From Rossellomorea vietnamensis (GTDB lineage: Bacteria; Bacillota; Bacilli; Bacillales; Bacillaceae_B), in assembly GCF_001305855.1 (NCBI RefSeq), contig NZ_LIXZ01000004.1, positions 62,001 to 126,000 on the forward strand: a stretch of DNA of 64,000 nt. Reading direction: 5' to 3'. This document shows positions 8,164-16,586 of this stretch, in pieces (the first letter of the stretch is position 1; every line of letters begins with the position of its first letter). The notes below the pieces were generated by a model that saw only the letters and a program-made list of their open reading frames with translations, was not told the origin of the DNA and searched no databases. A program made the position numbers and the translations under genes.

Positions 8164-9504
8164 CATATTCCCGTAAAAAGGGCTCGCGGTTTCCGCTGCC
8201 AGCTTCGACTGCAGTTGAGAAACGGTGAGAAAACGATAGCCCTCTTTTTCCAGAGTCGTAAGCAAGGTCGGTAACGCGTCGGCTGTCGTGGAGTGAACAT
8301 CATGGAGGAGGATGATGGCACCGGGAGCGATTTCCTTCTGCACGACGCGGTTAATGGCTGCCGCATTTTTGTTTTCCCAATCAAGTGAATCGACGGACCA
8401 GAGGACGAGAGAAGTCCCATTATCATTGGCGATCGTTTCTACGTCAGAATTGATCGCACCATAAGGCGGGCGCAGAATGACGGGGACCTCTTTCGTCGCG
8501 CTTATGATTTTCTGACGGGAAACCATGACTTCCTGAACCATTTGCTCTCGCCCGATCTTCGTTAAATCTTTATGATGATCCGTATGATTGCCGATTTCAT
8601 GTCCGGCTTCTGCCACGCTCTTCGCAACGGCCGGGTAATTCTCCGCTTGACTGCCTAACATGAAGAAGGTCGCCTGGACGTCATGTTCTTTCAGTACATT
8701 TAAAATCCGTGGTGTCACGTGAGGATCGGGACCGTCATCAAAAGTGAGGGCTACATATTTCTCTCCCAATCCGGTCGACGCCACTGCCACTCCAAGGTCG
8801 TCGGCTATCTTATCATCAAGGTAGGGAAGAATGGCATGGATGGGGATTTCCACCCGGGTGGGACCGGCTTCCTCGATATCATTGAAATACAAGGTGAGTG
8901 CTTTCCCGTTTAGAGTCCAATTCCACGATGCCGGATCCTTTAAAGCTTCCTGCAGTTTCGCATTGGGACGCGCTTGAAGGCGGGTCCGGATCGTTTGGAG
9001 CATCTCATCATTCGTCGTCATGATGTCCGGCAGCTTGACGAATTTCTTTTCTGACATATCAAGGGTAAAGGTCTTCACATGCTCTTTCCCCCGTACATCA
9101 TTGACCAGCTGATACGAGTGAAAGATGATGCTATATGTATTCTGTGTTGATTTCCTGCTATCGGCCTGGATGATGAGGTGGCCCCGGTACCCTTCTCCAA
9201 GCACTTTCTTGTTCTCCTTGACCCTTTTTAGGAAGTCTTCCTTTTCTTTCTCGATCCAGCCATTGAGTGGTTTATTGATATGAGAATCCTCCATAACCGG
9301 AGTTTTGATCGTCATCGTGTACGTATTTGTATTCACCGTTTCCGTCTTGAAGTCAATAACCTGTGGAGATGTCCCTTCCGATTCAGGGTCGAACCGGATC
9401 GCATCGACGAGTTGGGCCATCCCATAAACGAAAGAAAATACTATTATAATCAGCACAACCCACCCAGGCCAGCGTATCCGCCTGAACGGTATCTTTTTCA
9501 GCAT
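8152..9504 (-). CDS. pdaC: Membrane-anchored polysaccharide deacetylase, PdaC-like
   Basis: 450 residues. Residues about 13-35 are a single N-terminal anchor; residues about 50-230 form an extracellular DUF4163/DUF3298-type region; residues about 245-440 are a NodB domain. All NodB motifs are present: TFDDGPDP, the HTDHH metal site, RPPYG, SVDSLDW and ILLHDVH, so it should be an active metal-dependent deacetylase. The architecture matches Bacillus PdaC (YjeA), which deacetylates peptidoglycan MurNAc. Expected to act outside the membrane on the wall. Single gene with its own terminator. Confidence 0.87.
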   Translation of the reverse strand: MLKKIPFRRIRWPGWVVLIIIVFSFVYGMAQLVDAIRFDPESEGTSPQVIDFKTETVNTNTYTMTIKTPVMEDSHINKPLNGWIEKEKEDFLKRVKENKKVLGEGYRGHLIIQADSRKSTQNTYSIIFHSYQLVNDVRGKEHVKTFTLDMSEKKFVKLPDIMTTNDEMLQTIRTRLQARPNAKLQEALKDPASWNWTLNGKALTLYFNDIEEAGPTRVEIPIHAILPYLDDKIADDLGVAVASTGLGEKYVALTFDDGPDPHVTPRILNVLKEHDVQATFFMLGSQAENYPAVAKSVAEAGHEIGNHTDHHKDLTKIGREQMVQEVMVSRQKIISATKEVPVILRPPYGAINSDVETIANDNGTSLVLWSVDSLDWENKNAAAINRVVQKEIAPGAIILLHDVHSTTADALPTLLTTLEKEGYRFLTVSQLQSKLAAETASPFYGNMKKG

Positions 9505-9695
9505 ATGTCATCCTCTTTTCTGGTAAAAAGGTCATTGAATCAAAATTAACAATTCCAATTATTTCAAATTATTCATGACAATTCAATGCTTATTTCTGCT
9601 TTTTAAGAATAAATGTAAAAGAGTGGTTTTTGTGAAACTTACTGGCCATCATAATCGTCTATTGTAGAAGGAGAGTGGTTTCAAGGGGGGATTGA

Positions 9696-9743
9696 ATGAA
9701 AAAATGGTGGATCCTATGGGTGTTCGCGATACACGGAAAATAA
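9696..9743 (+). other. Short hydrophobic ORF with strong ribosome binding site
   Basis: ATG 9696 behind AAGGGGGG encodes MKKWWILWVFAIHGK, 15 residues ending at TAA, which reads like the start of a signal or membrane segment. It lies 22 nt before the phospholipase-like gene. It could be a remnant of a longer secreted-protein gene or a chance ORF. Confidence 0.25.
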
Positions 9744-9765
9744 GCAGCAAAGGGAACTGAACATA

Positions 9766-10470
9766 TTGGCAACGTGGATGGTACATTTCAGAATTGCAGA
9801 GAATCTATTGAATAGGGGTTTGCAGACAGCGGAGAAAGAGTTTCTCGTCGGGAATATCGGACCGGATTGCGGGCTGCCTGATCCAGAAACAGGCATCTTT
9901 TATCCGGACAAAATCGCAACCCACTTTAAGGATGAAGGGGGCATAAATCCTGATTTGTTTTTGAAAAAGTACATACAGAAGGAAGACGATTTCACTGATC
10001 CCCGCTCCTCTTTTTATTTAGGTTATTATCTTCATCTCTTGACCGATGTGGAGTGGAGCAGGATGCACCGTGAAAAGAAGAAGGAACCGAGTTATCAAGC
10101 CATACTCGGCACGCCCGAATACACGAGAAAAGTAAAAGGGGACTGGTACGGTTCGGACTTCGTCTATTTACAGGAAAACACGGACACGATTTTTCATCGT
10201 GTTTTCCAACATATTGAGAGTTTCCCGGATTACCTGGACATCTTTCCGGAAAATCAGATTACGAGACAGATCAAGCGGATCACGAAGTTTTATTACAGCG
10301 ATTCCTATGCGATTGCCTTGGAACCGCATTATCGGTTTAACTATTTAACTCCTGATGAAATTTCCCGGTTTGTTGAGGAAACGACGGAGAAGCTTGTGGG
10401 AGTCTTGGATTCTACTTTTCAAAGAGAGGATCTTTGGATCATGAATCGAACTAATCTTATGAATACTTGA
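9766..10470 (+). CDS. Zinc-dependent phospholipase C family protein
   Basis: 234 residues from TTG 9766, SD AAAGGGA. Histidine and aspartate positions typical of the zinc-dependent phospholipase C fold are visible: MVHFRIAE, GNIGPDCG, THFKD and YYLHLLTDVEW. There is no clear signal peptide, so unlike secreted phospholipases this is probably cytoplasmic, as in many uncharacterised Bacillus members. Substrate unknown. The next gene is a small membrane protein 55 nt downstream. Confidence 0.75.
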   Translation: MATWMVHFRIAENLLNRGLQTAEKEFLVGNIGPDCGLPDPETGIFYPDKIATHFKDEGGINPDLFLKKYIQKEDDFTDPRSSFYLGYYLHLLTDVEWSRMHREKKKEPSYQAILGTPEYTRKVKGDWYGSDFVYLQENTDTIFHRVFQHIESFPDYLDIFPENQITRQIKRITKFYYSDSYAIALEPHYRFNYLTPDEISRFVEETTEKLVGVLDSTFQREDLWIMNRTNLMNT

Positions 10471-10525
10471 TTCTACTTACACTGGTGGTTGTGGTAGAAA
10501 TAGATCCTAAATAAGAGGTGAGAAG

Positions 10526-10690
10526 ATGGATTTTCTGATAAAAGTCTTTTTATACATTATCTTCTTGTTAGGAGCACTATATTTTTATTTCGGAGGCACC
10601 AAAAAAGCCAAGAAAGCCCACTACACTTTTATTATGGCAATCAGTGTGGTGTTACTAAGCTACTATTATTGGTTCCACATACACTTATAG
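10526..10690 (+). CDS. Small membrane protein (54 residues)
   Basis: ATG 10526 behind AAGAGGTGAGAAG encodes two hydrophobic helices separated by a basic loop (GGTKKAKKAHY), ending YYWFHIHL. Hairpin topology is likely. Family not recognised. The strong SD and codon pattern argue for a real gene; it is followed closely by a DUF4181 gene. Confidence 0.65.
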   Translation: MDFLIKVFLYIIFLLGALYFYFGGTKKAKKAHYTFIMAISVVLLSYYYWFHIHL

Positions 10691-10724
10691 AAACCAGATT
10701 GTAAGAAAGAGAGTGCCTGTACAG

Positions 10725-11087
10725 ATGAACATCATCCTGAATGATATCTATCAATTTATTTTGTATATTGTGGTATTCATATTAATCTTTTATGTGAGCG
10801 AAAAAACAGCCAGGAAGAAATGGAATATTGTGAGGAAGCCAGAAGCGGAGGAAGTCGACTCCCTGCATAAATGGGGGAAACGGATTCTGTGGATCTTTTT
10901 CTTTGTCACCTGGGTATTTTTCTCTTCATGGCTAAAAAGTCTTCTGATCATTATGGTCATTGGGTTATTTGACGCCTATATGCAGTGGAAATCGGGGGAG
11001 AAAGAATACATCATTACCCTTATCGGACTGGTTATATTCATTGTATTTATTACGTTTGGGTATTCGTTCCATATTCTTTCTGAATAA
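10725..11087 (+). CDS. DUF4181-type membrane protein
   Basis: 120 residues from ATG 10725, about 11 nt after AAAGAGAG; a GTG at 10713 is possible but abuts the SD. Four hydrophobic segments with the layout of DUF4181 proteins: a first helix, a charged stretch (SEKTARKKWNIVRKPEA), then three more helices. Two relatives occur at 21989-22411 and 26638-27051. Function unknown. Confidence 0.7.
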   Translation: MNIILNDIYQFILYIVVFILIFYVSEKTARKKWNIVRKPEAEEVDSLHKWGKRILWIFFFVTWVFFSSWLKSLLIIMVIGLFDAYMQWKSGEKEYIITLIGLVIFIVFITFGYSFHILSE

Positions 11088-11092
11088 CAAGA

Positions 11093-11129
11093 GGGAGGCA
11101 TCATCTGTCACAGATGATGCCTCCCTTTC
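11093..11129. terminator. Bidirectional Rho-independent terminator
   Basis: Perfect 15-bp stem GGGAGGCATCATCTG / CAGATGATGCCTCCC with a three-base loop, between convergent genes. Confidence 0.92.
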
Positions 11130-11132
11130 ATG

Positions 11133-12590
11133 CTAGCTCGAACGCGACATGATTGTCTCCTCGGGTGCCTGCTCTATCTTCTTGATGAAGAAGGATAGGA
11201 CTAAACTGACGGCCCCGATGATCATGATGGCAAAGTAGGTATCGTTGATGCCCCCGATTGATGCTTCCATGATCATATGGGCTTTCGATGAATCTGTGCC
11301 TTCCATCATGATGTCCTGGAGATGGTCTTTCGTCCGGCTCGTCATGATCGTGACGAGGAGAGACGTTCCGATGGCACCGGCGACCTGTCTTGCCGTATTG
11401 GAAATGGCAGTCCCATGTGAATGGAGACTTGATGGGAGCTGGTTCAGCCCAGCCGTCTGCAGCGGCATCAGGAAGAGGGCCATCCCGACTCGGCGTCCGG
11501 CGTACATCAGGATCAAATGCATGTAGCTCGTGGAATCTGATAAATCCGTAAACGTGTACGTCGTGACCAGTATGATGGTGATTCCGATGACCGAAAGCCA
11601 TTTTGCCCCGAAACGGTCAAACAATCTTCCCACGGCAGGACTCAACAGTCCCATCAGTAAGGCACCTGGAAGCATCAGGAATCCCGCTTCTAAGGCGGTG
11701 AAGCCCCGGGCGTTTTGAAGATACAATGGAAGCAGGATCATATCTGCATACATGACCATGGTAATCACGCAATTAATGAGGGTGGTCAACGTGAACATAT
11801 TGTACCGGAACGCTCTAAGGTCAAGAAATGGTCGTTCCGTGACCAGCTGTCTCCATGAAAAGAGCCCAACGGCCACAACCCCGACAGACAGGGTGAGGAG
11901 GACTTCGATACTGCCCCAGCCTTCACTGCCCGCTTCACTGAACCCATAAAGCAAGGCTCCGAATCCAATCGTGGAAAGGATCAAGCTGGTGATATCCATC
12001 TTGCTTTCAATTGTTTCCGACACATTCCTGAGAAAAATGAATCCACAGACGATGATGATCAGAATAAACGGAATCAGTCCATAGAATAACGTCTGCCAAG
12101 GGAATACATCAAGGACATATCCTGTCAGTGTCGGGCCGATCGCCGGAGCGAAAATGATTGCGAGCCCCACGGTTCCCATGGCGGTCCCCCTCTTTTCCGG
12201 AGGATAGAGTTTAAGCACTACATTCATCAGGAGCGGCATGATGATCCCGGTGGACGCAGCCTGAATCAGTCGCCCCGTCAGCAAAACAGGGAAATTGGGT
12301 GCGAGGGCCGAGACAATTGTCCCCACCAGAAAGATCAGCATGGCACTCAAGAATAACTGCCTCGTCGTATAACGCTGCATTAAAAAACCGGTGACGGGAA
12401 TCAGAACACCGTTCACGAGCATATATCCCGTCGTCAGCCATTGCCCTGTGGACGCATCAATGCTAAACACATCCATGATCGTGGGAAGGGCAACGGTCAT
12501 AGTCGTTTGATTAAATATCGTAAAAAAGGCGCCAAGAATCATAATGGTCATGACGGGGCCTTTTTTTATGGAGCTTGTAACGGTACTCAC
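11133..12590 (-). CDS. DHA2-family multidrug MFS exporter (LmrB/EmrB type)
   Basis: 485 residues, GTG start at 12590 behind AAAGGAAG. About 14 transmembrane segments; DHA2 features include TVALPTIMDVF in helix 1, GQWLTTGYMLV, the motif-A region MQRYTTRQLF and MPLQTAGLNQLPS in the second half. The family exports drugs or toxic metabolites by proton antiport. It is divergent from a TetR-type regulator, the usual arrangement for inducible efflux. A 10-bp palindrome lies in its predicted promoter region. Confidence 0.88.
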   Translation of the reverse strand: MSTVTSSIKKGPVMTIMILGAFFTIFNQTTMTVALPTIMDVFSIDASTGQWLTTGYMLVNGVLIPVTGFLMQRYTTRQLFLSAMLIFLVGTIVSALAPNFPVLLTGRLIQAASTGIIMPLLMNVVLKLYPPEKRGTAMGTVGLAIIFAPAIGPTLTGYVLDVFPWQTLFYGLIPFILIIIVCGFIFLRNVSETIESKMDITSLILSTIGFGALLYGFSEAGSEGWGSIEVLLTLSVGVVAVGLFSWRQLVTERPFLDLRAFRYNMFTLTTLINCVITMVMYADMILLPLYLQNARGFTALEAGFLMLPGALLMGLLSPAVGRLFDRFGAKWLSVIGITIILVTTYTFTDLSDSTSYMHLILMYAGRRVGMALFLMPLQTAGLNQLPSSLHSHGTAISNTARQVAGAIGTSLLVTIMTSRTKDHLQDIMMEGTDSSKAHMIMEASIGGINDTYFAIMIIGAVSLVLSFFIKKIEQAPEETIMSRSS

Positions 12591-12629
12591 TATTTTCCAC
12601 TTCCTTTCGTGTGCTTAATTTACATTGTG

Positions 12630-12639
12630 TAGTATACTA
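12630..12639. promoter_or_regulatory. Palindrome in the exporter/TetR intergenic region (candidate operator)
   Basis: TAGTATACTA is a perfect 10-bp palindrome about 40 bp before the exporter start. On the minus strand it falls between TTGTTT and TAAATT, which could be -35 and -10 elements 16 bp apart, so a bound repressor would block the exporter promoter. Inference only. Confidence 0.35.
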
Positions 12640-12806
12640 AACAAAACATAAATTAAATTATAGAAGCTATCCAGGAAGCTTTCAATGAACAGTACGGTTG
12701 GTTGTGTTGATTAGTTTACACTCTGAAAGACCTTGTTGTTTAATCACGCAAAACTCAACAGAATCATCAAAATCGTCTATTAGACTCGGGAAAGGGGAGA
12801 TGGGAT

Positions 12807-13409
12807 ATGAGTAACAAGAAGAAACAGACAGATCCGAGGATCCTCCGAACACGCCAGCTGTTGAAAGACGCATTCGTCCAATTGCTGCAGGAGATGGATC
12901 TTGAGAAATTAACCGTCAATCGCCTGACCGAAGCGGCTACCATCAATCGGGTGACGTTTTACCTGCATTATCAGGATATTTCGGATATGCTGGATAAGAT
13001 GGCTGATGAGATGATCCTCGAGATTTCAAGCGTATTGGGAGAACCGGAAACGGACCAGAACCTGGATCATGGAGAAAATATCAGGATGCTGGAGAGATTC
13101 CTTGAACATATCTCCATGAATGGGAAGTTTTATAAGACGGTTCTTGCGACGAGAAGAATCCCGATTTTCAAAGAGCGGATCCTGACCTTTTTTACAGACT
13201 GGCTCGTGACGAGGATCGAAAGCAGGGGAGAGGCGTCCTTCGTGCAAAAAGCAGGCATTCAGCAGGAAATCTTCATATGGTACGACGCCGCGGCGATCAT
13301 CGGGACCATTGAATCTTGGCTGCGCAATGATATGCCCTATAGCCCCGCTTTTCTGGCGCGGCAATTTTACTTGATACATACTAGAGGATTCAATCAAAAG
13401 AAAAAATGA
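12807..13409 (+). CDS. TetR/AcrR-family transcriptional regulator
   Basis: 200 residues, ATG 12807 behind GGAAAGGGGAGATGGG. Residues about 10-55 are a TetR helix-turn-helix (LTVNRLTEAATINRVTFYLH); the rest is an all-helical ligand domain. Divergent from the DHA2 exporter, so it most likely represses that gene and possibly itself. Inducer unknown. A small SE1832-type gene follows 15 nt downstream and may be co-transcribed. Confidence 0.88.
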   Translation: MSNKKKQTDPRILRTRQLLKDAFVQLLQEMDLEKLTVNRLTEAATINRVTFYLHYQDISDMLDKMADEMILEISSVLGEPETDQNLDHGENIRMLERFLEHISMNGKFYKTVLATRRIPIFKERILTFFTDWLVTRIESRGEASFVQKAGIQQEIFIWYDAAAIIGTIESWLRNDMPYSPAFLARQFYLIHTRGFNQKKK

Positions 13410-13424
13410 AAGGAATGAACCAAC

Positions 13425-13607
13425 ATGACGAAAGAAGAATTGGAATACAAAGTAAACGAAGTGAAGTTGGACTATATCCGTATCCAGGGTGACCTTGAGA
13501 AGCTCGAGTCCTTCGGCAGAAACACGGATATCCAGCAAAGGAAACTAGACGAACTCGAGACTGAGCTTTCAGATCTACGTAAACAACTGGAAGCGGTTGA
13601 TGTTTGA
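13425..13607 (+). CDS. SE1832-family small coiled-coil protein
   Basis: 60 residues, highly charged and helical throughout: LDYIRIQGDLEKLES followed by KLDELETELSDLRKQLEA. This pattern matches the SE1832 family of small Firmicute proteins of unknown function. A coiled-coil is likely. ATG 13425 has SD GAAAGGAATG; it follows the TetR gene closely. Confidence 0.75.
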   Translation: MTKEELEYKVNEVKLDYIRIQGDLEKLESFGRNTDIQQRKLDELETELSDLRKQLEAVDV

Positions 13608-13700
13608 TGAATAATGAGGTGCAAAGCAAAATAGGTATATAGAAAGACAAACGGTACAAGTTTCATCTTGTACTATGCTCTTTGATTGGGGCTGATTTCT

Positions 13701-13886
13701 ATGTATCGAAACCGGGACAGACAGGTCAATATCGTCATTATGGTGCTCTTATGCATCCTGATCTTTCATATCATCCGCATCTTCCTCCATGTAAGAGTCT
13801 ATTTCGTATACAGCATGGGGATGGGATATCTTTTATTTCTGGGAATGATCATTTTCCTGATACTATTCCTTTTACTTAAAAAATGA
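13701..13886 (+). CDS. Small two-helix membrane protein (61 residues)
   Basis: ATG 13701 (MYRNRDRQVNIVIMV) with GGGG ten bases upstream. Two hydrophobic helices separated by VRVYFVYSMGMG and ending in LLLKK, positive-inside at both ends. A 7-bp hairpin GTACAAG / CTTGTAC (13654-13673) sits just before it. Family not recognised. Confidence 0.6.
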   Translation: MYRNRDRQVNIVIMVLLCILIFHIIRIFLHVRVYFVYSMGMGYLLFLGMIIFLILFLLLKK

Positions 13887-13892
13887 AACAAC

Positions 13893-13930
13893 AGGTACTT
13901 TTTCTTTGATGGGAAAAGTGCCTCTTTTTT
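13893..13930 (+). terminator. Rho-independent terminator
   Basis: AGGTACTTTTTC pairs imperfectly with GGAAAAGTGCCT, followed by CTTTTTTG. Confidence 0.8.
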
Positions 13931-14006
13931 GTTTTGGGAGAGTCACGTGTAGGAAAATTATGTTAAAATAGAGGGGTTACTCGGTACATCTGAATGGAGG
14001 TTCACT

Positions 14007-14204
14007 ATGAAAAATAGGAATCGATTGGCGTTACTTGTTACGGTCATCGTATTGGTCGGATTTCCCATTACGTTTTTCTTCGTTTCTTTGTATACGGGGG
14101 AATGGCGATACCTGATGTGGAGTCTTCCGCCATCATTTTTAGCGGGATTTACGGGATTGATTTTTACACTTAATACGATTAAAAAAGAGAGAGAAGAGGC
14201 GTAA
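14007..14204 (+). CDS. Small two-helix membrane protein (65 residues)
   Basis: ATG 14007 behind ATGGAGG. Helix 1 is LALLVTVIVLVGFPITFFF, then TGEWRYLMW, helix 2 is FLAGFTGLIFTL, ending in a charged KKEREEA tail. First of a run of tiny membrane genes up to 14973. Family not recognised. Confidence 0.65.
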   Translation: MKNRNRLALLVTVIVLVGFPITFFFVSLYTGEWRYLMWSLPPSFLAGFTGLIFTLNTIKKEREEA

Positions 14205-14210
14205 CCAGAG

Positions 14211-14405
14211 ATGGATTTACTTATTATTTTTAACGTGTTCAGAAATATTATTTCCACCTTTTTTCTGGATGGCATTTGGGAAGTCGGCTTCTTTTACTTG
14301 TTAAATTAGACGTTTAAAAGTGATTGTCTCAAGAAACTGTCCTTGTATGCGATCGGGATGATATCAGGGGTGTTGTTCCTTTATTCTGTTATGTTGAGTA
14401 TTTAG
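14211..14405 (+). pseudogene. Small membrane-protein ORF interrupted by an in-frame TAG
   Basis: ATG 14211 opens a frame that stops at TAG 14307-14309 after 32 residues, but the same frame continues for another 31 codons to TAG 14403-14405 and encodes a clear transmembrane segment (LYAIGMISGVLFLYSVML). The upstream part is also hydrophobic. The simplest reading is a 64-codon membrane protein broken by one nonsense mutation. It begins 7 nt after the previous gene. Confidence 0.5.
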
Positions 14406-14472
14406 GACAAAGAAATTGCTTCGGAGGATGAAGATATTTTATCAATAAAATAGAATGCCAGGAGGCGAAAAC

Positions 14473-14697
14473 ATGACGAAAGAAAAAGTATATCCAACAT
14501 TCTGGAGGTTTGCCACCTATTTTACAGGCTTTTGGATTTTGTATGGCTGTTATATCCTGATCCAGGATGTAGTCATCAAAGATCATTTCGATAGTCAGCC
14601 GCTCTATCTGATCGGGGGCATGGCCATTATGTTTGCTCGGTCCGTGCAAGAATATAAAAGGGCAAAGAGGCATGAGGAAGAAGTATCGGAAAAGTAA
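14473..14697 (+). CDS. Small membrane protein (74 residues)
   Basis: ATG 14473 sits 7 nt after AGGAGG. Two hydrophobic helices (YFTGFWILYGCYILI and LYLIGGMAIMFA) separated by QDVVIKDHFDSQP and followed by a charged tail (YKRAKRHEEEVSEK). Family not recognised. Followed directly by a DUF3953-like gene, probably co-transcribed. Confidence 0.7.
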   Translation: MTKEKVYPTFWRFATYFTGFWILYGCYILIQDVVIKDHFDSQPLYLIGGMAIMFARSVQEYKRAKRHEEEVSEK

Positions 14698-14736
14698 GGG
14701 ATGATTTTTTGTTCGAGGAAAAGGAGAAGTGAATTC

Positions 14737-14973
14737 GTGTTAAGGATATTAGGTAATGTTTTCTCTTTGGCGAGTTTTGTCCTAGCCACATATTTACTGG
14801 TGATGCAGGAATACAAGTGGATTGAACTCATAATATTGACTTTCAGTCTATCCATTGGAATCATGGGAATAGAAGAAATTCAGAGGGACAATAAGGGGAG
14901 GGGATGGTTATTACTCTTAACCGGTTTACTCTGCCTGTACTCTTCGATTCAAGGATTTTTATTTTTCCATTAA
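14737..14973 (+). CDS. DUF3953-like small membrane protein (78 residues)
   Basis: GTG 14737 lies 10 nt after AAGGAG; an ATG at 14701 has no spaced SD. Three hydrophobic segments with the central GIMGIEEIQRDNKGRGWLLL, a layout I associate with the DUF3953 (YczI-like) family. Function unknown. Confidence 0.6.
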   Translation: MLRILGNVFSLASFVLATYLLVMQEYKWIELIILTFSLSIGIMGIEEIQRDNKGRGWLLLLTGLLCLYSSIQGFLFFH

Positions 14974-14983
14974 TAGAATGCTA

Positions 14984-15235
14984 TTATTTATGATCTACCA
15001 TCAACTTCTGTAGAATAACTGATAAGTAGCGGTCCGATGATTTGGAAATGACAGTGGGGCGATCCCATATATTCCTTACGACCAACAGCATCAACTGTTC
15101 CGTCGTGGTCCTGCATCCCGTCACCCGGTAGCCTGTACGAAACATAAATGTTTCATAATCCTGATAAAATTTCTTGAAAGAATGGTGGTCCCTTGATAGT
15201 AAACAGGACATCAAATCGAGCTTGGTCATCCTCAT
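14984..15235 (-). CDS. Sigma-factor region-2-only protein (ECF-like, divergent)
   Basis: 83 residues, ATG at 15235 behind AAGGAG. The order of features follows sigma-70 region 2: SFKKFYQDYETFMFRTGYRV, TTEQLMLLVVRNIWDRP and a final YLSVILQKLMVDHK, comparable to the end of region 2 in ECF sigma factors. No region 4 follows. Bacillus RsoA is a precedent for a region-2-only sigma subunit working with a separate region-4 protein. It could equally be a decayed sigma gene. Confidence 0.5.
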   Translation of the reverse strand: MRMTKLDLMSCLLSRDHHSFKKFYQDYETFMFRTGYRVTGCRTTTEQLMLLVVRNIWDRPTVISKSSDRYLSVILQKLMVDHK

Positions 15236-15363
15236 CTACAACAACTCCTTTTTAAACTCCCTTGTTTATACCCTTCTTCATCCAATTGATAACTCTTTTA
15301 CCAGAATTTATTTGAATAAATATGTTTAAACGTGGTATACATACGATAAAAGGTGGTGCAGAA

Positions 15364-16050
15364 ATGTCTTTTAGAACAACTACTGCAGCTCTCCTTATTG
15401 GCAGTGCTTTAGTATTAACAGCCTGCAGTGGGGACGGGAATGCATCCGATCAGGACGAAACCAATCAGTCGATGGACGAAAATCAAACGGACACTTCTAA
15501 GGATATGAATGAAGAAAACAGTTCAGAGGACAATTCCGGTGAGGGTATGAACGCTGATGATGGTAGCAAGGAGGATGCCGGAGACAAGAGTGGCGAAAGG
15601 GATAGTGATACGAGCAGCGAAAATGAGGATATTCAACAGCAGGACTATAACTCTCCTGAAGAAGCGGCAGCTCAGATCGAAGGATATGAGAAGGTCGATC
15701 AGACGAACATCGATCTCGGTCACGGAATAAAAGGACTCCAGGAAGGGGCAGCCGGTCACGAGTATCTATACTGGAATGAAGGTCGTTGGCTGATCAAAGT
15801 CAACTTCCCGACGGATCCCCAATATAAAATTGATGGATATGACGGGGCAGAGGACATGGCAAAGAAAGTCGTAGACTACTTAGAAAAGAATTATTTACCA
15901 GCACCAGACAAGGGAGTGATCACGATCAACGGATTCAAGGAACATCCCGAAACGGTCGTGAAGTGGCAGAAAGGGAAGACTGTCTACACGATCACCTCCA
16001 AAGAAAAAGAGCCATTCGTTTCCCTCAAAACGGCTGTCGAATCATCATGA
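15364..16050 (+). CDS. Secreted lipoprotein with acidic linker
   Basis: 228 residues from ATG 15364, SD AAAGGTGGTG. Residues 1-21 are a lipoprotein signal ending in the lipobox LTAC with Cys21 as the expected lipidation site. Residues about 22-100 are very rich in D, E, S, N and G, an extended spacer. The C-terminal part (about 105-228) looks folded and includes GHGIKGLQEGAAGHEYLYW. Probably anchored on the outer face of the membrane. Family and function not recognised. Confidence 0.8.
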   Translation: MSFRTTTAALLIGSALVLTACSGDGNASDQDETNQSMDENQTDTSKDMNEENSSEDNSGEGMNADDGSKEDAGDKSGERDSDTSSENEDIQQQDYNSPEEAAAQIEGYEKVDQTNIDLGHGIKGLQEGAAGHEYLYWNEGRWLIKVNFPTDPQYKIDGYDGAEDMAKKVVDYLEKNYLPAPDKGVITINGFKEHPETVVKWQKGKTVYTITSKEKEPFVSLKTAVESS

Positions 16051-16080
16051 AAAGGTGACCGGGATTCCGGTCACCTTTCT
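16051..16080. terminator. Bidirectional Rho-independent terminator
   Basis: Perfect 12-bp stem AAAGGTGACCGG / CCGGTCACCTTT, loop GATT, between convergent genes. Confidence 0.9.
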
Positions 16081-16083
16081 TGT

Positions 16084-16503
16084 TCAGCGCTTCATTTCCT
16101 GAAGCTTTTTCACGTGATCGGAGTGAAATGGGGATCCTTCTACCTCGCTCACCACGCTGAAAGGATTCCCGTCCGGATCAAAGAAATCGAAAAAGCGCAT
16201 CCCACCGAAGTCATCGATTTCCGTCGTCACCACACCTTTGCCGTTCAATTCCTCATGAATCGCATCGACATCCTGAACAACAAAATTGAAATAGCTATTC
16301 TTCTGCTTTCCTTTAATCACAAACTCCGTCGGCTGAGGGGTTTCCACTTCAATCAATCCAAATTGGGTAGAACCATTGGGGAGGTAAAAACCTGCACCTC
16401 CGTCCCAAGAACCGATTTTCTTCACGCCTAAATGCTCCTCATACCAGACGGATGATTTCTCAAGATTTGTGACAGGGACAAACACACTTCCAATTTTAAA
16501 CAT
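16084..16503 (-). CDS. VOC-superfamily (glyoxalase/bleomycin-resistance fold) protein
   Basis: 139 residues, ATG at 16503 behind GGAGAGGATACT. Paired beta-alpha-beta-beta modules are visible: IGSVFVPVTNLEKSSVWYEE at the start and FVVQDVDAIHEEL then FFDFFDPDGNPFSVV in the second half. The DPDGNPF segment and the metal-site glutamate positions are typical of VOC lyases/dioxygenases. Substrate unknown. Single gene. Confidence 0.85.
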   Translation of the reverse strand: MFKIGSVFVPVTNLEKSSVWYEEHLGVKKIGSWDGGAGFYLPNGSTQFGLIEVETPQPTEFVIKGKQKNSYFNFVVQDVDAIHEELNGKGVVTTEIDDFGGMRFFDFFDPDGNPFSVVSEVEGSPFHSDHVKKLQEMKR

Positions 16504-16586
16504 AGTATCCTCTCCTTTTAAATGAAATTCCTATGTATAACGAATATAATGAAGAAAAAGTTACAAAAAATGGTGGGGTGTTTCAA

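Noticed and set aside
13026-13538. Minus-strand ORF of 170 residues
   Set aside because: Antisense to the TetR gene and its neighbour, both of which have clear family motifs.
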